Assembly: GCA_964023275.1 (NCBI GenBank) | Contig: OZ029921.1 | Coordinates: forward strand, 16,900,204-16,964,203 | Direction: 5' to 3' | DNA from: Norana najaformis | Lineage: Eukaryota; Annelida; Clitellata; Crassiclitellata; Hormogastridae | DNA length: 64,000 bases | The notes under the pieces: model-generated | What the model saw: only the letters and a program-made list of their open reading frames with translations | What the model was told of the DNA's origin: nothing | The model's database searches: none | Shown: in pieces, positions 49,175 through 60,200 of the stretch | Layout: every line of letters begins with the position of its first letter | Position numbering within the stretch: position 1 is the stretch's first letter | Made by a program: the position numbers and the translations under genes

Positions 49175-49620
49175 TTACAAATAAGTCGACTTTGGCAGTC
49201 GTGAATGGCATCTTTCACAAACAGAAACAACACAGGTCTCTAGTATGCCTAAATTTTACAAAACATATACAGCATCTGTCTGAGTAATGTTCACTACAGC
49301 AACTTCCAATTAACTGACAATACGGTACAAAACTAAGCAGCTACTATTCTACACCAGCAATTGGCAGGAAAAGTAAATTAGAAAAAAGGTCAAGAAATAA
49401 CTTCTGAAAATAAAGCTGCTTATCTAATAATTTATAATTGCTTTTAGATGCTTTTTCACACATGAAACACTCAACCATTATACTGGTAATGCCACTAGAA
49501 GATTTGGAGTTGTCAGGATCTCACTTTTACAAATTGGCACCGAGGAACTGCCTGATCACGATGCTGCTGGCAGCAGCAATAGCTGTAGGCAATATGCAAA
49601 AGTTTGTCTAGTACACACAC

Positions 49621-49810
49621 TTAAAGAGATTGGCATGATAGTCACTAAATTTGAAAGTCATGGGTTCAGATCCCCACAGGGCAACAGGATATTTAAGATA
49701 AGACATCAAGTTAAGGAGTAATCAGCCACATGTGACCACAGGGTATCAGAATATGAAGCTGACAATACTGTGCCTTGGTATCCATTATCCATGGCCAGCC
49801 AAAGGAAATC
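49621..49810 (+). repeat. tRNA-derived SINE-like element
   Basis: TTGGCATGATAGTCACTAAA and GGGTTCAGATCCCC match the A and B boxes of a tRNA-type promoter at near-normal spacing. The body after it is unassigned. It lies antisense in the predicted ITSN 3' UTR. Confidence 0.5.
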
Positions 49811-51056
49811 CATTTGATCAAGCTACTTTTCAATTTCTTGACTGAATTATGCACAGGATGTTAAGATGTAAAAACTGTACATCATGTGTAAATGTTATTA
49901 TGCAACAAGTCTTTACAAAATTACACAAAATCACCAACAAGTAAGTGTACACGCAAATGCTACTGTTCATCACATTGAAGACGGCACTAACTTAGCTGTC
50001 AACAACAAGAGCCCGAACTTACACGCTGACAATCTGAGCACAGATTTTAACGTCTGCGCTGACAAAATCCTCTTCAAATAATCAATGCTTCCACGTGTCA
50101 ATTTGGTATGGCATTTAAGAACCTCTTAACAACACTGCAGACATGCCTGTCCAGTATATCTAAAGAGATGTGATCTGGGATCATCTGAAAATGTTTCTTA
50201 CCTGCTACTTGTGGTAAAGCACCTATGTGTAGAGAAATCATTCAATACAACCTGAACAAACTTTAATACTATGTAAAGGAAATTATTAAATTAGAAGACT
50301 GAACAAACTGCAGACAAAATGTCACATTACATCATCAGCTGATTACCGGCATGTTAACAACATGTGAATGATTCAACGTCAGCAGTAGACATTTAGTGCT
50401 CTCAAATCACTATTGCTGTGCTCAATGTATATGCATGCATGTATGTACGTATGCACATACCGAGACACTTAATATAGCGCCCTTTTAAGTACCTCTCAAA
50501 AATGCTGCAATTGTATAATAGTAAGAAATACCGATAAAATTAAGTGCATAAAATCTGCAGGCTGGCAATAGTGATACATTACTCTAAGCACTGACTTGTT
50601 TTGAATAGCCAGTTCTGTGCTTGGGCATGAGTAAGCACCAACTTCATATGTTGACTAATTACAACAAAATCTGGCAGAACCATGTGCATGGATGGAAGTG
50701 CCACTGAGGCATTCTCAGCATGGCACCAACTAAATGCTCCATTATTTTATATTATATTGCAATCCATACAGCTAAGCAGATGGCACTTTTCTCAACGAAT
50801 GAATGAAACTCCATCTGTGTATTGTGATACAATTCACACTGCTCACACTAGATAATGCCTGGCCACAAGAACTGTACTGATTAAAGCAACTGAAACAACC
50901 TTGGACACAGTCAATAGTAACTGCCACATATTCGCAGGGTATGCTTGGATACCGATCACCCCATTTGGCCCAGTATTTCCAGCTGGATCTTGTTTTGATT
51001 GTGTTTTTGACTAAGAAGACAGCAGAGCTGTAGCTAAAAGGAGGGAAGGACACACA

Positions 51057-51208
51057 TCAGAGTGTTTGAAAGAGCTGTAGGTCGAGTTTCACAACAACTT
51101 CACCAGATTCCACTTCATGCAGAAGCAACTTCTTTGTGATCGGTCCTTTAGTGGCATTCCTCTCTTTTAAAATATCATGAATACGGACTTCTGTCCGACC
51201 AAGAAAAT
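51057..51208 (-). CDS. ITSN1: ITSN terminal coding exon: C2 domain end
   Basis: The acceptor reads GCTGTAG on the minus strand, entry is phase 1, and the stop TGA is at 51059..51057. The peptide is [17 protein letters not shown], then [20 protein letters not shown] and VKLDLQLF, closely matching the human C-terminal block (FLGRTEI, KGPVTKCLLLHEV, VRLDLQLF). Confidence 0.96.
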
Positions 51209-54200
51209 CTACAGCATTCATTCACAAAGTCTTCATGAACATCATAAATTGATTAAAACAATATTTCACTATAAATTCCTACAAGAAATTCAACACCAAA
51301 ATATGGAACCAAATGCTGTAACCACACAGTGCACAGCCACTTCTAGTGCTCCCTTGTGAAATCGGCTATAAAATTAGTACACTGACCCCAAACATTGGGC
51401 GTAAAGATCAGACGATGACGGAGAGGACTGGACACCCACTCACACACCAACACCAAGAAAATGAATTGGCTATAACACTTCATAATTGTCTGCCCTTTAG
51501 AGTTAATGAACCGTTTTTCTTATTCTTCTTTCCCCAAAGCTAGGCTTCAACTCAAAAACTCTGCAACTAAACGAAATGTTTAGCAATGGCCTGCATAAAG
51601 TACACATGCAAATGTATACATCTTAAAACCTCTTAAAACATCCAGTAACTTTCATAAGCCAATAATTTAAACTTTACTGTGAAAGCTTGCAATACACAAT
51701 AACTAAAATCTACTCCAACAGCATTGCAACCAATATCCAGAAACTTAGGATCTACGTACCATTGGGCGAAAATAGGTCACGATCGTAGACTGTGATACAG
51801 AGGACGTCTTCGTGTAAATCTTTTATTGTGAACTGCATTGATGCGTTCCACTTTGGGTTTAGTGTACTTTGGACGACCTTAGTCTTATGTTCCTGAACCC
51901 CCATGCTCACCTCACAATAGGGATCACTTTTACCTGCAATTACCATTAAATCACAGACTGTAATAAAAGCAGAAAGAGTAGGGTAGTTGCTCATTTATTA
52001 TAAGCTACTATCAACTACAGTTCTCTGAAGCAGTTTGGTGAGCAACTCAACAGAACAACAACCTCTTATCATACATGCTACATGGTTCATTTGCCAAATT
52101 TGTATCATCCTCCACGCCTTGTATTCTGGACTACCAGGTGAAAAGGTCATACTGCACACTATGCTGCCATATCACTGGCAAATGATGTGGCAGAGAACAC
52201 CTCTCTGGATGTTATGATTTTAATTTAATGCTGCATGTTACATAAAATGCTCTTTTCAACAGATAAATAATCCGTTTTGGCCCGTGATTTTTATTTTTCT
52301 AGATAATTTGTGTCTTTCTCCACCACCAAGTTTTAATTATTTTTCTCTTGTTTGTATTAATTTACACCTTGTTTGTGTTGTGGCTGTCAGGACCTATGTT
52401 TTCTGTTTTCATGAACTGCATAGGCATAGGAGGTTATGTTTTCTGATTTTATGAACTGTATGGGCATAGCAGGTTTTCCAAAGTTCCACAAGCTCTTAAT
52501 TTATGGTTTTAGCTCCACACTAACATGGCTAGCACTCTTATCTGTTTGTGTTTATGAGTTGCCCATGAACTGAAGAACTGTTCTTTTCTTATTTAGGTCA
52601 CTTTCTTACTTGCTGTGCTCGTTTTTCTCTGTGGTTTCAATTTCTGTGGCTCTGATTATGGCAGCCTCATTGCGGTGCTTGTCCTTATATTGTATATTGT
52701 TCCTGTTACTATCCCATGCCAAATCTGGTAGTGACAGGTCTGTCGTTAAATTCACACATTCACTGCTGCATTTTGGTCTGTTTCTGAGTTTGGCTCAGGC
52801 CCATTCATTTTACTGGTTCTTGGTGCTTTTTTATCATTTCATATGTGCTGCTGCTTTGTGATGCCAGTAAAAAAATTTCCATTGTGTGCTTCATACAAAT
52901 TCATGTAGAGTATCTTTGACTACACGTCGTGGGGTTGTCTTTGTATCTGCCTCTGTTACTTCATTTTGCTGGTGACACTGAAATAAATCCTGGACCAGTT
53001 ACAATTCAGAGTCTGGATCATGGTCAATTAAATGACTTTTAAGATGTAGAACTACAAAAACTCGGAGCTAGCCACATGAGGTGTCAATGAGCTGAAGAGC
53101 CACCTACCTGTTACCTGGCAAATGGGTGTCAATTTGTTGTCCAAGCCATGCAATGTGTAACAAAATGTAGTCTACCTGTTGTTGCATTTCACTAATAACT
53201 ACAGTGCAATTCACTTAAGACGAAAACGGACAGGACAAAATATCGCTTAGTACGAAATGAAAACTTAGTCCGTGCCGATGTAAACCGACAATAACGTTAA
53301 ATTATTCTCTTGACAAAACTGATAAGACAAAAAGATCGGTTATTACGAAAATGATTTTCGGTCCCGTGCAGTTATTTAAGTGCTAAGTCCGTCGCATAAG
53401 ACGAAATGTTGACTGAAACACAACAGCTGCAGCTTTCAGTAAAGTTTCAGGTTCGCATTTCCATAGGCCTATACGGCTACGGCTACGACAGTTTGACAGC
53501 GTCGGTCTTTGAAGAATGTCACCACTAGAGGAATGAGATAGCATACATGTTTATACTGTAACTGGGTGATTAACAGTAAGAGACACGCAGACCACAGCAT
53601 CAGGCTCACGAAAATGCGTTGGTGCATGAAACTTTTATATCTGTCTACAGTAATGTGGCCATTTCATTCATGGGTATATTTTGTCTGACAATAAAGGACA
53701 TTAAGCTAGTCATGTGGCACATTTATGGTAGTGAGATATGTAACCACAGTGGAAGTGCCCTACTGCTAGACGCATTAGACAGTTTAAGTATCTTTGACTT
53801 CTCTGGCCAGCTTAGTGCCTGCTGTTATCAGACATATACGTAACTTTCTCTTCAAGTAACCTAACATCCTCGTTGACAAGTCTTTGCCATATGGAGACTT
53901 TATCAATGGTCAGAATCTCCTAAGCCCTGTGCAAACTACAAAAGCATCTGCTGCAAATCAGTCAGCACATACAATTACATGTAGTGTAGGCTCGTTCAAA
54001 GGCTTCTCTGTCCGAGACCGATTCAGATTCGCTGTTGAAATAGCGTCGTAATGGTTTACTGACACTCACGTCTAAAAATGGCCGCTAAAGTTCGTAACCT
54101 ACCGTGATCATGTACGTTATGCGTCATTTGCTGCTGCATAGTTAGTCATGCAGCCATAATGCGTTTTACGCTGGCATGCTGCGCTCACGTTTGCCTAACG

Positions 54201-57200
54201 GTTAATAAGAAATTCGGTTAAGACGAAATGTTTACGCTGGTACCCTGTCTTTCGTCTTAAACGAACTGCACTGTATAATGCACCTGATTTTCCCTTAGAA
54301 CTAAGGTTTGCTAACAGCAGACACTAGTGTGGTTAGAACACTCGTAGACACAAAATGTTTGCTGTCAAAGAACAGTCTATTACACCTACTGCCATACAAG
54401 TTGTCCAATTACTAATATTGGCCATACTACTGCAGGTCTACAGTCCACAGTGACTGAGCTCAGTACCAAACAGTGTATGTCTAAGAGCATTCTGGTAACA
54501 TCACAAGTGTCTGCTGTTGCCAGATATTGCTTTAAGAGTGGAAAAGGAAATAGTCATTGATGGCCAGTGACAACACAATATCACTGCAGCTTGACAGAAA
54601 TCTGCAATGCTGCCATGGACCACAGTCAGCAGACCGAAAATGCATCTGAATGCAGTGAAAGGGTCTGTGGAAGCACTAACAAATGGAGTAAAGATGGATT
54701 CCAGGATACAATAATCTCTTAACAAGAATAGTGAGAAAGAATCAAGGTTAAACATCCAAGTTAAGCAATGTTCTAACTTGCTATATAAAGTCAACAATCA
54801 ATATAATATATCATTTAAACTAGTTGCAAGAACAAAATAGTGCTGCTATGTAACATGCAAACTGGTATACTAAACGAATGAATGTATCATGAACAGACCT
54901 TTAATTGCTAAAGCAAACAAAAGAAATATGAAAATAGAAATTTCATAATCACTAGCAGAGCAAAATCATTCTGTAGGTTTTGAATATAAAGAAATGATGC
55001 TTAGGTCTAGATTCTTAAAATTAACTGGTACTGGTACAGTTCGTGCACTTTACACGAAGCCACTAAAAATCCAGTAAAACTCTGACTAATGGTAATCACA
55101 GATTCTGCATTCATAGAATGCATAAAACCAAGCCAGAAGAAAAAATTAAGCAAAATGAATAACATTAATAAATTGTTTTAAGATGTGAGATTCTGCACTT
55201 TTAAAACCACAGTCTGACTACAGTATGACCCCGGTATCCCCCACAAGTCCTGATTATGTAATGAAATGCAACAAAACTGAGTACCAGTATTTATATAGCA
55301 CTCATTCAAATTTACACAGTACAGGCTATTTTTAGAAATGGAGCCCTGCTCCTGTAAATCAGAAGATATGGACAAGAGACACAGATCCTTGCTTAAGAAA
55401 ATGCCTTGGATCATGCCAAGTTAATAAGGATAATAATTCTGCAAAAACGCGCAACTTGAAAGAAACTAGGAAAATCACCAATAGCCATTAAACCAACTAA
55501 ACCCCGGAAACTAGTGCAAAAAGCCAAACATGCATAATGTAATCACGTACAACCAGTAACAAGTCATTAAATGAATAAAAGAATTTTAAATAAGCTAAGC
55601 AGAGGAAAACATAAGCAAGCAGAGAAAAAACACCACCTGAAAAACAAGATAAAGCCATAAACAGAGCAAGATACAAACATGAAACCAGAAGAGAATCCAA
55701 TTACATGCAAAGAATAAAGTTTGTCCTACCATCTTCCCCAGGTGTTAAGTTGCAACCCTCAATAATCACAACTAACAGTCGGCCAACCTTTGTGGCTCTC
55801 TTGCCAGCTACAGGACACACGTATAAGACAAATTAAAAACAAATACTCAAGCCAATTAGCTAAACCAAAATATGACATAAATGCAGTGATAGTGCAGAAC
55901 GTCCTTAACAAATTAACGAATAGGAGTAAAGCAAAAAAAAAATTAAACAAATATTCAAACAACTAAGCCAGGTTTCCAAGCTTTGTCAACTATCATTATG
56001 TGGTAAACAGTAAATTACTTTGCAATAAACAAACATATGATAAATAAATAATAAATTATTATAAGATACACACTGTAGCATCATACTGCGAAAAGTAAAG
56101 GCTTGTTTCTGCCATCTCTCATCAACAGGTTTCTTGCCTCTGCCTGGTACCATCTGTGGTCATGCTCTCAGTTTCTCTCTATGGTATCGAAGGCTGTTGA
56201 AATATCAAGGAGGCAGAGGGTTTTCTTGCCTCTGCCTCCTAGATATTTCAGCAGCCTTTGGTACCACTGATCACAACATCTTACTCCAAACACTTTCAAC
56301 CTGGCTTGGTTTTACTGACACTGCTCTCCTGTGGATACGATCCTATCTCATGATCTTCCTCTCTTAAAACATCAGAAGACTCATTCCAATCATGCCCTCT
56401 CACTTGCAGAGTTCTTGGACCTCTTCTATATGCTGACACTTCCACCGCAAGTGGCAGCAGACAGTGAATAACTGTACATATACAGTGCCTTTTTCACCCT
56501 TGGCAGTACTACTGCATTCTGTAAATGGTCTTGTTTTAAAATATTATTCAGTTAATCCTATACACCATCGTCACCATCCCAAACAGTTCACTCATTAAAC
56601 CATCCTCAGTTGACCATCAGCAGACAATGATCCATTGTAGCATTATCTATCATCAACTGAAGCGTACAGACCACATTTGGGTGCACATACATTCAACAGC
56701 AGCTGAATTAAGAATAGGGATTAATAGTAACTGCCTTTCAGGTTCAAGCAACTTGTGTGCAGACTTCCTCCAGCTGTGGTTGTACTCCAATGCAGGACTA
56801 TGGATGAAGGAAAGGTACAAATGACACTGTGCAAAGCACAAGGCAAACTAATCAAAATGACTCAAACAAATGTGTTAGTACAACACAAATGTAAGTAATT
56901 AAGACATCTGTTAACACGCCATGTGTCCATTGCCTTAGTGAGGAATCATAGGCGTAATGTACCAAACATCTGTTTGAAAGAACCTATTGGAGGTGCTGTA
57001 AAATGCACTGCATAATCTTAGTGTCTGGTCTGGAATGGCACTGCAAGAAAAAAACTGAAATTATAGGGGATTTTAGTACATAAGTGATCACAAGCTTAGC
57101 CATAGCTTCATAAGACAGTTGGAGTGAACACACTAGTGTTATTGCAAAAGCACAGCCACAAGCAGCCATGTAATTAATCACAAAATGAATATGACTGGGC

Positions 57201-60200
57201 ATAAGTCTCAAATGAAGAAAGTGTTAAAACTCACAGAGTCCACAGCCATGTTCAATTACACATATTGGTACAGATTAATAAACTATGCACTGGAATTTTG
57301 TACAGATTAAGTCAACTCCAATCAACTCTATAGAATTCTAAACACTGCCCTGATTGGTTCACCTAATATGAACAACTGAGTCTGAATTAAATGAGGAGTG
57401 CTCAATTGATCACAGTTGATCGGATGAAAAAGGGGTAATTAGCAACATTTTCCACAGATGTAAAGCAAGTGAAGCAAGCCACGGTGAAATACCACAGAAG
57501 CAACTTGGAAATGGTGCCACATCATTAAAAAACAATTCAGCAACATTCTCTGGAGAATAGAGCAGAAACTTGAAAATCATGGAACCATTTCCAAGACAGA
57601 CTAAGACTGGAACAAAGAAGGATGATGTAACTGATGCTGGTGCAGCATAGAAGTCATCTTACCATTCACATCGCAGGCAGTAAGGTTAATGCCCTCTACT
57701 ACTATGACAAGAAGTCGTCCAACACCTCTGTTCGACATCAGGTGTGCTAGATTGGGTCATATTTATCAATTAGACAGTGCAACAGAGTTATTATACTTAA
57801 ATTCCTTTCAGGAATTAAACAAAAACAGTAAAAATCAACTGTGTAAGAAGCTAGAATGTCATTATAAAATCTTCAAGCAATTATAACTGATTATTTAATA
57901 TTATTAAGTTCTGAGAATGTGACTATCAATAAATTTTGAGGGTGCTAAGAAAAGCTCATAAAACATCAAACAGGAATTTCAGTGTGTTATTACTAGCATA
58001 TTTTAAAGTGACTTTATAGGTTAGATGTTTATGATGTTAGTGAAAGTATAGTGAATGAACATTTGGTGAAGTTCTGTGCGAGAATTCTAAATTACAGTGT
58101 GGACCCCATAACATGAAGTCTTTGAGGGACATGCCATCGAATCATGTGTAAACCAGGCCGTTTTATTTAGCATAATTAAAACAGGATAATGCTCAAATAA
58201 CCTATAATATTATCAAATACCCTAAAAGATTCTCTAACTAAACACCTAGTACAGCAGGCCTATACACCATCACTTTGGTTCATTTAGAATAATTAAAAAA
58301 ATGTTACACATAATTTGCGAATTAAAAAAACAAAAAAACACAATATGCTAAAACTTGATAACCCTATTAAACATAAGTTAACAATAATTTTAAATTTAAC
58401 TATAAAATATTTAACAAAGTGGAATGTTTTGAAATTATTAACACAGACAATACATCATCTTGTACATGATTCAACAGTGTCCAGAGAGTTTATATTCCAA
58501 AAATCACACCTTAATCTGTTAGGTTCATCTAGTACAGATGAAGGTTTTACAGAGTATGATGTTAATTTATTCTGTTTCTGGCTTTTTGCTCTATTTTTCT
58601 TTTTAAAATCAGCCATTCCACACAGGTTTTAAATTTCTTACATTTCATAAGCCTAATATCGGCAGTCATTGTACTAGCATTTGGCAGATGGCAGCACCAG
58701 TTAGCTTCCTCTTAGCTATGTCTTTCTTCACTTGAGGATCCACAACATGGCACACATTTCCTTGCCAATCTAACTTCCAAAACTACATTGCTCACAAATT
58801 CAACAGCTTTATTTCAAGTTTTACCCAACCTTGTAGATTTCACTCTGCAATACCAAGATCACTGGAAATCATGATTGCTTTTCACCACTATGTGACTGAT
58901 CTATAGCAGCTAGTTTTCCCTCAACAATGAATTAATGTGGATGCTTGTGCCATTATGAAACAGGCATGTTAAAAATATCTAAATATATGTAGCATGACAA
59001 GTGCAATACACCTTACGAAAATGGGATGAAAAGCAAAAGGAAATATGCCTAGCAGAGCATGTTCGTGCGATTCAGTGAAACCTATTTCCTATATTTAGAT
59101 ATTTAGTGCCACACAGCAGTTCTTTATACTGGCGGACAACTGCTCGCGAACGGTTGTTCGCAAGGTCAGTTGCTTGCTAGGTTAGTTGCTCGCTATGACA
59201 ACTGTTCGCTAAGTCAATTTCTCGCCAGCTATATGTTTCATGTCAATGTACCTATGTTTGTGTAGCGCTATAATATTACATGAAAGTGATGCCAAATTTG
59301 CACTAACCATGAGACTTCTGCCCTCTCTTGCTTTTTCTTCCAACAACTGATTTTGTCAAAGCAATTATTCAACTTTCAGCAAATAGCAATTTTCCACCAG
59401 AAGCGTAGCCGGTGTTAGATTATTTTGAGGACACATGGATTGGTCGTCCGATTCGCCATAACCACCAATAACCAACTCGATTTCAACACCAGTTATGGAA
59501 TTATGAGCCGGTCTTAAATGGACTGCCAAAAGCAAATAATTCTTGTGAAGGATGGCATCAAAATTTTTTTGGAACTGATTGCTAGTTTGCATCCATCCAA
59601 ATGGAAATTTTTGAAGGCTTTGAAGACGGAGCAAAGTAGAAATGACGTAGATCTTGAACAGCACTTTGCCAGCCAGTGTCAACAAACGCGTAAATATACC
59701 ATGACAAAGCGGAACGCATCAACAGCATCGTGGAGAAATACGAATAATAGATAGACCTGTTGGATTATCTACAGGGCTTAGTGCATAATTTTTACATGTA
59801 AGATTAAAAGAGTTATGCGTAAAACATTTACGGCTGTTTGTCATGCGTGTTTCACTTCTTGCTAGTGTTACTATAATTATGCCAATTTCACTATTATTTG
59901 CTTATTCGAGCTACAGACCTGGCAAGCAATTGTCATACCAAGCAATTGACCTAGTGAGCAACTGTTCATGAGCATCTGGTAAAGCAACTGTTCCTGAGCA
60001 ATTGGCTGTAAACCTTGAGTAATTAACCATTTTAACACATACGTACCATCAAGGCTGAGAAAACAGCTGCTTACTGTAAAAGCTAGTTTAATATACATGA
60101 AAAAAATTGAAAAACATCACGCAAACAGTTCAATCACATAATTTGTCAAAGCAGATCTGTTTACAAGCAAACAAAACACACTGGACCATAAACTGGAGGC

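Larger units (their letters stand above)
49150..51056 (-). other. ITSN1: ITSN 3' UTR (predicted)
   Basis: This is the sequence between the stop codon and the best minus-strand AATAAA. It contains a SINE-like tRNA head at 49621..49690, on the opposite strand to the gene. Nearer poly(A) signals may also be used. Confidence 0.45.
51934..55729 (-). other. ITSN intron (3.8 kb)
   Basis: It contains a 40-bp tandem duplication and a complete TA-flanked DNA element (53202..54273). No third copy of the alternative C2 exon was found. Confidence 0.7.

Noticed and set aside
53619-53843. 74-codon frame inside the TA-flanked element
   Set aside because: No transposase motif is visible, so it was not called as a gene.
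58315-58632. 105-codon plus-strand frame in an intersectin intron
   Set aside because: It is AT-rich, with Lys/Asn/Leu-biased composition and no similarity; it fits chance.
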